A DNA stretch of 32,079 bases from an uncultured Mycoplasmatota bacterium (GTDB lineage: Bacteria > Bacillota_I > Bacilli_A > RF39 > UBA660). The DNA lies in assembly GCA_900552335.1 (NCBI GenBank), contig URZL01000008.1, positions 1 to 32,079 on the forward strand. The letters run 5' to 3'. Below are positions 23,813 through 30,233 of the stretch, piece by piece. How positions within the stretch are numbered: position 1 is the stretch's first letter; each line of letters begins with the position of its first letter. The notes below the pieces were generated by a model that had not been told where the DNA came from, did not search any database, and saw nothing but the letters and a program-made list of their open reading frames with translations. The translations under genes were made by a program, and so were the position numbers.

Positions 23813-24763
23813 TTATTCAATAGTTTTTATAACACTTTTATAAATTTCTTCATTATTCACTTCAAAAATAACCTCTTTTACATCATAATTATCCCCTACT
23901 GATAAACTAATAGAATAAATTACTTCTTCTAATATATTTTTGCTATTGGCATCATTAAATAAATAATCATTAAAAACAAGAGATAAAGAATCTAGTTCTT
24001 GCTCAGTTGCAAGTAAAGAAATATTACTATTTAAATAACTCATCAAATTAGTATTATATAAAGGAGCACTAGCTAATTCATCAATAATAATTTTTATTTT
24101 TTCACGATCATCATTTACATATTTAGTAACAGGAACATAATAAGTATTATCATTATATTTACTTACATAATAAACTGTAACGCTGTTGACATCCTTAAAA
24201 CTTTCTATATTGTATTCTTTATTAATTCCATAACTACGATCTAAAGTACCAGGAAGATGAATACCTGTTTGTGGTAATTTAGACAGAATATCTCCTTCCA
24301 CATAAATAATTACCTTGTTTACACCTTCTATACTAGTTAGAGTATAAACAATGGCTTCAATCATCTTTTCTTCATTTTCCTTTTTAACGTCTAATATTTT
24401 TTTAGAAAAGTTAACTTTTATAACGTCTTCCACCAAATCAATACTAAGAATTTCCGTATCACTTGGCAAAATAGATTGAAAACCACTTGGTATCTTGCTT
24501 TCACCATTACCACCTTTAATTAAAACTTGTAATAACTCTTTTGCTTTTTTAGTAGTCTCTGTACTAGTAATAGCTACAGTCGTTCGTGCCAAATAATTAT
24601 GATCATCTAATAAATAAATCACCGTTTTTAAATTATCATTTTCAATATATTTCACTTTTTCTTCTACTTTTAATTCTTTACTAGGAATTAAGCACAGTAA
24701 AAGCAAAGCAAATAAAACGGCACTAGACATAATAATTCGCTTTGATAAAAATCGCTTTATCAT
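23813..24763 (-). CDS. gerM: GerM-like spore protein (two GerMN domains)
   Basis: 316-residue membrane-anchored protein: an N-terminal hydrophobic segment (residues 12-28, MSSAVLFALLLLCLIPS) followed by two GerMN-type repeats. The first contains LLQVLIKGGNGESKIPSGFQ and TLTSIEGVNKVIIYVEGD, the second IIIDELASAPLYNTNLMSYL and EEVIYSISLSVGDNYDVKEV. In Bacillus, GerM helps hold the SpoIIIAH-SpoIIQ engulfment complex and affects germination, so it fits that spoIIIAH is two genes upstream. The protein is shorter than B. subtilis GerM (366). A sigma-E-like promoter precedes it. Confidence 0.9.
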   Translation of the reverse strand: MIKRFLSKRIIMSSAVLFALLLLCLIPSKELKVEEKVKYIENDNLKTVIYLLDDHNYLARTTVAITSTETTKKAKELLQVLIKGGNGESKIPSGFQSILPSDTEILSIDLVEDVIKVNFSKKILDVKKENEEKMIEAIVYTLTSIEGVNKVIIYVEGDILSKLPQTGIHLPGTLDRSYGINKEYNIESFKDVNSVTVYYVSKYNDNTYYVPVTKYVNDDREKIKIIIDELASAPLYNTNLMSYLNSNISLLATEQELDSLSLVFNDYLFNDANSKNILEEVIYSISLSVGDNYDVKEVIFEVNNEEIYKSVIKTIE

Positions 24764-24779
24764 CTAATCACCCTAATAA

Positions 24780-24807
24780 ACTATATGAAAAAAACCGCAA
24801 AAAATAC
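24780..24807 (-). promoter_or_regulatory. Sigma-E-like promoter of gerM
   Basis: GTATTTT (24801-24807), a 13-bp spacer and CATATAGT (24780-24787) on the minus strand. The -35 and spacer lie inside the gerE terminator. The -10 is the same as at spoIVA. Confidence 0.5.
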
Positions 24808-24812
24808 GGTTT
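24788..24812 (-). terminator. gerE terminator
   Basis: 6-bp stem AAACCG/CGGTTT (24807-24812 with 24792-24797), 9-nt loop, seven T. It overlaps the gerE stop codon and contains the -35 of gerM. Confidence 0.78.
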
Positions 24813-25017
24813 ATAATGATAATTCTCCAAGTTTTAATAGTTCTATTACAGCACCAGCTCTTCCTTTAACACCAAGCTTTTGCATAGCATTTGAAATATG
24901 ATTTCTTACTGTTTTTTCACTTATTTTTAATTTAAGTGCTATATCACTAGTAGAATAATTTAAAATTAACAATTCAAAAACTTCTTTTTCTCTCTTTGTT
25001 AAAATACCTTTTTTCAT
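24811..25017 (-). CDS. gerE: GerE, late sporulation LuxR-type regulator
   Basis: 68-residue stand-alone LuxR/GerE helix-turn-helix protein that controls late coat genes together with sigma-K in the mother cell. LTKREKEVFELLILNY leads into the HTH with SDIALKLKISEKTVRNHISN and AMQKLGVKGRAGAVIELLKL, almost the family consensus. The ATG at 25017 is preferred, with GAGGGG 4 nt before it; a GTG at 25029 would add four residues. A sigma-K-like promoter lies upstream, in keeping with the known regulation of gerE. Confidence 0.95.
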   Translation of the reverse strand: MKKGILTKREKEVFELLILNYSTSDIALKLKISEKTVRNHISNAMQKLGVKGRAGAVIELLKLGELSL

Positions 25018-25062
25018 GCTTCCCCTCACTTCCTAAGTTGGGTGGTTTATATTTACTCATAT

Positions 25063-25090
25063 TATTGTATGACAATCATTATTATGTGTG
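25063..25090 (-). promoter_or_regulatory. Sigma-K-like promoter of gerE
   Basis: CATACAATA (25063-25071) matches the sigma-K -10 CATAnnnTA exactly. An AC-containing -35 (CACAC, about 25086-25090) lies 14-15 bp upstream. Confidence 0.5.
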
Positions 25091-25104
25091 AGAAAAAAAA
25101 GCCT

Positions 25105-25136
25105 AAAAAAATAAATAAAACATTGCTGTTTTATTT
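25105..25136 (-). terminator. spoIIIAH terminator
   Basis: Perfect 10-bp stem AAATAAAACA/TGTTTTATTT (25127-25136 with 25113-25122) with a GCAA tetraloop and a T-rich tail. It overlaps the stop codon. Confidence 0.88.
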
Positions 25137-25628
25137 AAATTGAACGGTAATATACATTTTTTCGTCAAAATTACTTTGAACCAAATTCATAATTTTGTTT
25201 GCAATTGTAGTATCATGTTCACTACTATCTACCACTACTTTTATTTGATCATCTTTTATTTTTACAAACGTCTTTAAACTAAAAGTCTCATTTAATTGTT
25301 TCTCAATATTTTCTTCTTCAGATTTATGAATATTTAATTCCTTCATCTGGTCAAATGCACTATTTTTTTCTTCTACACTTTTTTCTTTATCCATTAAAAT
25401 CAATTTCAGAGAATCTAATTGTTTTAAATAAGACTCATTATCTTCTGCTTTCAAAGCACTAATGATATTACTTGTTTCTATTGCAACATCATCATTATTG
25501 TCCTTCGTAGTTTCTGAGAAATTGGTATTGTTTAACAAAAGTTCTGATGGCATGGTAATATAGTAAACGCTTAATACTAAAATCAAACTAAATAAAGTTA
25601 GAAACCAAATATTTTTTTTATTAATCAT
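25131..25628 (-). CDS. spoIIIAH: SpoIIIAH-like engulfment protein
   Basis: 165-residue single-pass membrane protein: TM at about residues 8-25 (WFLTLFSLILVLSVYYIT), a charged helical linker, and a C-terminal domain (about 95-165) with LNETFSLKTFVKIKDDQIKV and ANKIMNLVQSNFDEKMYITV. The latter is the ring-forming YscJ/FliF-like fold that pairs with SpoIIQ across the forespore membranes. It is shorter than the Bacillus protein (218 aa) in the linker. It is normally the last gene of the spoIIIA operon; here it is alone, though close to gerM and gerE. A good sigma-E promoter precedes it. Identified from architecture and C-terminal motifs. Confidence 0.82.
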   Translation of the reverse strand: MINKKNIWFLTLFSLILVLSVYYITMPSELLLNNTNFSETTKDNNDDVAIETSNIISALKAEDNESYLKQLDSLKLILMDKEKSVEEKNSAFDQMKELNIHKSEEENIEKQLNETFSLKTFVKIKDDQIKVVVDSSEHDTTIANKIMNLVQSNFDEKMYITVQFK

Positions 25629-25656
25629 GAGCTTTCCTCCAATACTTGCCTAATTC

Positions 25657-25684
25657 AATATATGAATAAACCAAAAAAATATTC
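25657..25684 (-). promoter_or_regulatory. Sigma-E-like promoter of spoIIIAH
   Basis: GAATATT (25678-25684), a 13-bp spacer and CATATATT (25657-25664) on the minus strand. The -35 and part of the spacer lie inside the terminator of the upstream U32 gene. Confidence 0.6.
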
Positions 25685-25703
25685 AGAAAAATGAATATTT
25701 TTT
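25673..25703 (-). terminator. Terminator of the U32 gene
   Basis: 12-bp stem (25692-25703 with 25674-25685), 6-nt loop, ending in a T-run. It overlaps both the U32 stop codon and the -35 of spoIIIAH. Confidence 0.82.
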
Positions 25704-27882
25704 AAAAAGAATAATCTTCTTTATCTTCTATTTGAATTCTTAATGTTTGAATACCCATATCAAAATATTTTTGATAATCTAACAGTTTAATTTTTTTATA
25801 ATGTTGAATAATCATCTTATCATCTTCTTGTTTAACTGGAAACTTGTTACCGTGCCCATCCTTTAAATAATTATTTTCATTTTTTACATCAAAATATTTT
25901 AATAAATTAAACTTGGAAATCATAACTTCTGGAACAGAACTTACAATCCATTCTAAATTTGGTTTTATATGATAACGGTTTTTATAACCATTTATTAAAT
26001 CTTCTATTTGATTATCGTTTAATTCATAAGATAAGGTAATTCTTCTAGCACCCATACTTTGTAAAAAAGCTACGGAATAAGAATTAACAACATTGAGAGA
26101 AAAGTCTGTAATACAGTTGGAATAACTTTCCAATCCACCTAATTCACCAATTAAAGCATCCAAATGTAATGTATTATAGTTTGAAATCACTCGTCCTAAT
26201 TTTAATACTTTTCTATCATCTTCAATAGAGTAATACAAGTCTTTATTCAAATAGATACTCTTTATTTTTTTATTTTTGACAGCTTCGTAATCTTTTTGAC
26301 TAGTTACCAAAACACTAAAACCTGATTCTTCTATTTCTTCCCTTAATGTAATTTTATATTCTTTTTTCAAAAGTGGTTTCGATAAATTTGACATTTCTAA
26401 TAATTGATCTACCATTTTTCTTCTCATCTCATTAACAGAAAACACTCTCACAAAAATATTTTCATCCTTTTCTATAAAAAGTTTTTCAAAGGTAAAAACT
26501 GTATTTCCTAGTTTGCTTAAAGAATGAGATAAATCTTGTTCTGTTGTAGGATAATTAACACTTTCCTCTACAAGATCCCCCTCTATTTCTATTTTTTGTT
26601 GGTTCCAATCTACTATTAATTTCAAAGGTTCATTTTTTTTCGCTATTAATTTTCCTATTAATTTTACTTTTCTATTTCTTTGTTTTATTTTTTCATGAAT
26701 TTCTTCTATCAACTCTACATCTTTTGTTTTTAAAACGATATCACCTATTCCTACTCTTTGATCTACTTTGATAGATATCGTATCTCCTTTTTTACCTTTT
26801 TGAACTTCTTTTTTATGAAAAAACATTTTTAAAACCGTAAAGCCAATATCTTCTTTTCCAACAATACGGATTCCATCTAATCTATTTAGGGATTCACTTA
26901 ATAAAATAGTCGCAAATCCATTTTGATAAGAGATTACTTTTCCAATTTCTACTCCCATATGATTTGGGCGATATGGATTAATAAATTGATTATTTTCTTC
27001 ATGAAATAAAAAACCTTTTGTAAATTTTCGGTTAAAAATAACCTGTAGTTTTCTAACTTCTTCTGTTAAGTCAATTTTTTTCTTTTCATAATAGGCATCT
27101 ATTGCCATACGGTAAATATGTACCACTTGATAAACATATTCTGGGCTTTTCATTCTTCCTTCAATTTTTAAACTATCTATATTTAAATCTAATAATTCAT
27201 TTAAATGAGATAAAGTATTTAAATCTTTTGTTGAAAGTAGATAAGAATCTTTATTTACCTTATGATTTCCACTATAAAAATCATAAGGCAGACGGCAACA
27301 CTGTGTACAAGTTCCTCTATTACCACTTCTACCACCAATTAAACTGGACATTAAACATTGACCAGAATAACACATACATAAAGCACCATGAACAAATATT
27401 TCTAATTGAATATTTGTATTTTCTCTTATCTTTTTAATTGTTTCAATATCTGTTTCACGAGCTAATACTGTTCTTTCAAGTCCTAATTTTTCTAATAATT
27501 TAGCGCCCTCTAGGTTATGAATATGCATTTGAGTAGAAGCATGAATGCTTAAATTAGGATACGTCTTTCTAACTTTATCCATCATACCAATATCCTGCAT
27601 AATAACAGCATCTACGTTTATTTTTTGTAAAAATTCCATATATTTTAAGAATTCTTCTATTTCATTTTCATAAATTAACGTATTTGCGGTTACATATACT
27701 TTTACACCATACTGATGAGCATATAAAACTGCCTCTTTCATTTCTGTTTCGTTAAAATTGGATGCGAATTTTCTAGCTCCGAAAAAGATGCCACCTAAAT
27801 ATACAGCATCACATCCTGCTTCTATTGCAGCTATTAAACTTTCTTTACTACCAACGGGCGCTAATAATTCTGTTTTTTTCAT
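25702..27882 (-). CDS. rlhA: U32 family protein, RlhA-like
   Basis: 726-residue member of the U32 ('collagenase-like peptidase') family. It opens with KKTELLAPVGSKESLIAAIE, has GARKFASNF and SIHASTQMHIHNLEGAKLLE, and carries the family signature FVHGALCMCYSGQCLMSSL followed by RSGNRGTCTQCCRLPY. These cysteines in RlhA/TrhP hold a 4Fe-4S cluster. The length and the C-terminal half (after about residue 400) fit the long RlhA type (23S rRNA hydroxylation) better than the short tRNA-hydroxylating TrhP pair, so prephenate-dependent RNA hydroxylation is the best inference rather than proteolysis. It has its own terminator and a weak TATAAT (27900-27905) upstream. Confidence 0.85.
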   Translation of the reverse strand: MKKTELLAPVGSKESLIAAIEAGCDAVYLGGIFFGARKFASNFNETEMKEAVLYAHQYGVKVYVTANTLIYENEIEEFLKYMEFLQKINVDAVIMQDIGMMDKVRKTYPNLSIHASTQMHIHNLEGAKLLEKLGLERTVLARETDIETIKKIRENTNIQLEIFVHGALCMCYSGQCLMSSLIGGRSGNRGTCTQCCRLPYDFYSGNHKVNKDSYLLSTKDLNTLSHLNELLDLNIDSLKIEGRMKSPEYVYQVVHIYRMAIDAYYEKKKIDLTEEVRKLQVIFNRKFTKGFLFHEENNQFINPYRPNHMGVEIGKVISYQNGFATILLSESLNRLDGIRIVGKEDIGFTVLKMFFHKKEVQKGKKGDTISIKVDQRVGIGDIVLKTKDVELIEEIHEKIKQRNRKVKLIGKLIAKKNEPLKLIVDWNQQKIEIEGDLVEESVNYPTTEQDLSHSLSKLGNTVFTFEKLFIEKDENIFVRVFSVNEMRRKMVDQLLEMSNLSKPLLKKEYKITLREEIEESGFSVLVTSQKDYEAVKNKKIKSIYLNKDLYYSIEDDRKVLKLGRVISNYNTLHLDALIGELGGLESYSNCITDFSLNVVNSYSVAFLQSMGARRITLSYELNDNQIEDLINGYKNRYHIKPNLEWIVSSVPEVMISKFNLLKYFDVKNENNYLKDGHGNKFPVKQEDDKMIIQHYKKIKLLDYQKYFDMGIQTLRIQIEDKEDYSF

Positions 27883-27924
27883 AACATCACCATATATCTA
27901 TTATACTATGAATTCGATTATATC

Positions 27925-27950
27925 AAAAGAAAAACTATATTTCTATAGTT
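27925..27950 (-). terminator. Terminator of prepilin-like gene 3
   Basis: 7-bp stem AACTATA/TATAGTT (27944-27950 with 27933-27939) with a GAAA tetraloop and a T-rich tail on the minus strand. Confidence 0.78.
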
Positions 27951-27965
27951 CTAAGAATCCTATTT

Positions 27966-28997
27966 TTAATTTGTTATATACATAAATGTATCTCCAACGT
28001 TCATAGCACCTGTATAACTACTATAATTATATACTTTAATACTTCCATCTGTATAAAATCCATAAAGTAATCTTGAAATTCCACCATTTGTGTTAAGTGT
28101 TGAAAAAATTACACTTCTACATGGCCTATATTCCTCTTGTATAAAGCCTGCCGGAACTATAGTAGTTTCTTTGTTAGCTTCTAAATTTTGAATAGTTCCT
28201 ACTGTTACCATTACAGTTTTACCAATTTTTGTAAAACTAATGTAAGCGCCACTGTAATAATAAGGGGAACTTGGAGATATAACATAGTTTGATACTTTTA
28301 AATTATTATTTAATAAATCAATATTTTTTTGATTACTATTTACTAAGCTAGATAAATTATTTAAGTTACTATTTGTTTGTCCTAATTCACTTTGTAAAGC
28401 GTAATCATTTAAATTATTTTGTAATTCTTCAATATTACTTTTGATACTTGTTATTTCAGTTGTATTACTTGCTATTTTTGTATCTAATTCTGTAGCTTTC
28501 GCATCTACTAAGTTATTTACTTCATCTTTGGAATATACATTACTAACATTCCCTGTTCCATTATCTAACATTGCTACATATTTATTTGTTAAAGCATCAA
28601 ATCCTATGATACAATTTCCAGTTTTTTTATCTCCTACGATAATCCCACTATTATAGTTTTTATATGCATAATAGGTATCATTTGAAATACATATACTTAC
28701 ATTTCCTTCTTTATCTAAATAAAGTTTTCCTTCTCCATCTATGATTCCTCTATAATCTAGGCTTTCTCCTTTTTTTGTACTTCCTTTGTGTTCCTTATCA
28801 AATAAAAATTCATAGACTCCATCATTTTCTATCGCATACAAATTGGCGGATTCTACTAGTCCTTGTATACTAGACGCTAGTGCTTTCTTTTTACTTTCTT
28901 CTATTACATTTGTTATCATTGGTACTGTAATTAAGGTAATCACGGATAATATTACTATCACAGCTAATAACTCTATTAATGTAAATCCTTTTTTCAT
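27966..28997 (-). CDS. Prepilin-like protein 3 with tail-fibre-like C-terminus
   Basis: 343-residue chimera. The prepilin leader MKKG is followed by the hydrophobic helix FTLIELLAVIVILSVITLIT, a globular part nearly identical to prepilin-like protein 2 with the same cysteine pair, and the phage-tail-like SKDEVNNLVDAKATELDTKI (from about 155) starting a coiled coil to about 229. The last 115 residues are private and resemble the receptor-binding ends of phage tail fibres: YYYSGAYISFTKIGKTVMVT, then TTIVPAGFIQEEYRPCRSVI and a segment with LLYGFYTDGSIKVYNYSS. The start at 28997 is preferred to 29006 because AAGGAAGG lies 9 nt before it and directly abuts the earlier ATG. Function inferred: surface binding or adhesion. 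Confidence 0.83.
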   Translation of the reverse strand: MKKGFTLIELLAVIVILSVITLITVPMITNVIEESKKKALASSIQGLVESANLYAIENDGVYEFLFDKEHKGSTKKGESLDYRGIIDGEGKLYLDKEGNVSICISNDTYYAYKNYNSGIIVGDKKTGNCIIGFDALTNKYVAMLDNGTGNVSNVYSKDEVNNLVDAKATELDTKIASNTTEITSIKSNIEELQNNLNDYALQSELGQTNSNLNNLSSLVNSNQKNIDLLNNNLKVSNYVISPSSPYYYSGAYISFTKIGKTVMVTVGTIQNLEANKETTIVPAGFIQEEYRPCRSVIFSTLNTNGGISRLLYGFYTDGSIKVYNYSSYTGAMNVGDTFMYITN

Positions 28998-29025
28998 ATC
29001 CTTCATCCTTCCTTTTTATAGCAAC

Positions 29026-29058
29026 AAAAAAGAAGAGGAATTTAAAATACCCCCCCCC
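29026..29058 (-). terminator. G-tract attenuator in the leader of prepilin gene 3
   Basis: Nine G (29050-29058) on the minus strand, an 11-nt AT loop, CCTCTTC (29032-29038) and six T. Seven consecutive pairs form with G-U pairs allowed. Same position and same design as in prepilin gene 2. Confidence 0.72.
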
Positions 29059-29109
29059 GTTTACAAATAGCAAACAATAAAAATTCACTATCTACAAACT
29101 ATATTACTA
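29059..29109 (-). promoter_or_regulatory. Conserved leader RNA element, copy 3
   Basis: The 17-nt box (29093-29109) is identical to the other copies. The hairpin GTTTGC-TATTT-GTAAAC (29059-29075) abuts the G-tract; the spacing between box and hairpin is 17 nt, as in copy 2. Confidence 0.7.
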
Positions 29110-29126
29110 TTTTTATTCACACATTT

Positions 29127-29155
29127 AATATATCAAAAAAGATACTCTTTTTCAA
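29127..29155 (-). promoter_or_regulatory. Promoter of prepilin gene 3
   Basis: TTGAAA (29150-29155), a 17-bp spacer, and TATATT (29127-29132) with TG at the extended -10 position. It ends exactly 17 nt before the conserved box. Confidence 0.72.
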
Positions 29156-29199
29156 GTACCCATTCTAAACTTTATTAATTTATTCTTTCCTAAAATATG

Positions 29200-29547
29200 T
29201 TACTTTCTTCCATATTTTTTATTTAATAACTTTCCAATTGTAAAATAAACAAACAATTGTAAAGGAACCAAAACAGCAAATGCCAACAACATTTTCAAAA
29301 TAAAATTATCAACAAAACATACAATTGTACAAGTCGTTGCTATAATAAAAGAATTTGCTAAAGAAACAACATTTGCTAAAAAGGAAAGCGTTACTTTTCC
29401 CAAATCTAAATGATAATTTTTAACTAGAAAATTGAAATAAATATTTTCCCTAAATTTATACAATTTTTTTTCATTTAAAATCACAAAAAATAAATAAAAT
29501 AAATATACTACTATAAATGACACAACAAACACTACTAATTCTTCCAT
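29200..29547 (-). CDS. Small membrane protein of unknown function
   Basis: I do not recognise this 115-residue protein. It has a hydrophobic N-terminal segment (residues 3-24, ELVVFVVSFIVVYLFYLFFV), a basic loop (LNEKKLYKFRENIYFNFLVK), then two more membrane segments (about 52-80 and 84-105) and a basic end (GKLLNKKYGRK). A ribosome binding site (AGGAAGTGAT) and a clear sigma-A promoter precede it. It is divergent from def, whose promoter lies almost back to back with its own. Confidence 0.7.
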   Translation of the reverse strand: MEELVVFVVSFIVVYLFYLFFVILNEKKLYKFRENIYFNFLVKNYHLDLGKVTLSFLANVVSLANSFIIATTCTIVCFVDNFILKMLLAFAVLVPLQLFVYFTIGKLLNKKYGRK

Positions 29548-29566
29548 AATATCACTTCCTAACTAG

Positions 29567-29595
29567 ATTATAATATATTTTCATTCTTTCAGCAA
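29567..29595 (-). promoter_or_regulatory. Sigma-A promoter of the small membrane gene
   Basis: TTGCTG (29590-29595), a 17-bp spacer and TATAAT (29567-29572) on the minus strand. Its -35 lies only 6 bp from the -35 of the divergent def promoter. Confidence 0.65.
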
Positions 29596-29601
29596 TCCAA
29601 T

Positions 29602-29630
29602 TTGTTATTTTCCTAAAAATATGTTAAAAT
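29602..29630 (+). promoter_or_regulatory. Sigma-A promoter of def
   Basis: TTGTTA (29602-29607), a 17-bp spacer and TAAAAT (29625-29630), 20 nt before the def start codon. The ribosome binding site GGGGTGAT lies between them. Confidence 0.65.
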
Positions 29631-29650
29631 ATGTCGCGTGGGGTGATAAT

Positions 29651-30199
29651 ATGTTTAAAAAATTAGATATATTAGATGAAAAAGATAAAAGACTTCGAAT
29701 GATTAGTAAAGAAGTTACTTTTCCTTTATCAAAAGAAGATAAAAAAACAATCCAAAGAATTATTGATCATTTAACATATAGTCAAATTGAAGAATATGAA
29801 AAAAAATACGATTTAAGACCTGGAACAGGTTTAGCGTTTGTTCAACTAGGAATTTTAAAAAGAATTATTGTTATTGTAGATGAAGTTGGGGAAGAAAAAT
29901 TTGATAATTATGTTGTAATTAATCCAACAATTGTAAGCCATTCTGAAGAAATGATTGCAGCTGATGTTGGTGAAGGATGTTTAAGTGTTAATCGTGAAGT
30001 AGAAGGACATGTTCCAAGATATGCTCGTGTTACTGTTGAAGGATACGATGAAGAGGGAAATAAAATTAGAATACGTGCAAGAGAAGAATTATCCATTGCC
30101 TTTCAACATGAAATCGACCATTTAAATGGAATATTATTTTATGATAGAATTAATAAAAATAAACCATTTTTTAGTGAAAGAGAAATACGTTTAATATAG
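29651..30199 (+). CDS. def: Peptide deformylase
   Basis: Metalloenzyme that removes the N-formyl group from nascent proteins. The 182-residue product has the three family motifs: GTGLAFVQLG (motif 1, G-x-G-x-A-x-x-Q), EGCLSV (motif 2, Cys metal ligand) and QHEIDHLNG (motif 3, two His ligands and the catalytic Glu). The insertion between motifs and the length fit the type II deformylases of Gram-positives. The start at 29651 is chosen for the GGGGTGAT site just upstream; an in-frame ATG at 29621 lies between the -35 and -10. Confidence 0.95.
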   Translation: MFKKLDILDEKDKRLRMISKEVTFPLSKEDKKTIQRIIDHLTYSQIEEYEKKYDLRPGTGLAFVQLGILKRIIVIVDEVGEEKFDNYVVINPTIVSHSEEMIAADVGEGCLSVNREVEGHVPRYARVTVEGYDEEGNKIRIRAREELSIAFQHEIDHLNGILFYDRINKNKPFFSEREIRLI

Positions 30200-30200
30200 C

Positions 30201-30228
30201 GCATTTCTTTTTTTATTTTTCATATAAT
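30201..30228 (+). promoter_or_regulatory. Sigma-E-like promoter of spoVB
   Basis: GCATTTC (30201-30207), a 13-bp spacer and CATATAAT (30221-30228), with the -10 ending 5 nt before the ATG. The same -10 octamer and spacer occur at spoIIID. Confidence 0.45.
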
Positions 30229-30233
30229 TTAAT

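Noticed and set aside
28891..29088. 65-codon minus-strand frame crossing the G-tract and the start of prepilin gene 3.
   Set aside because: It is a frame-shadow of the leader and of the pilin sequence and has no ribosome binding site.
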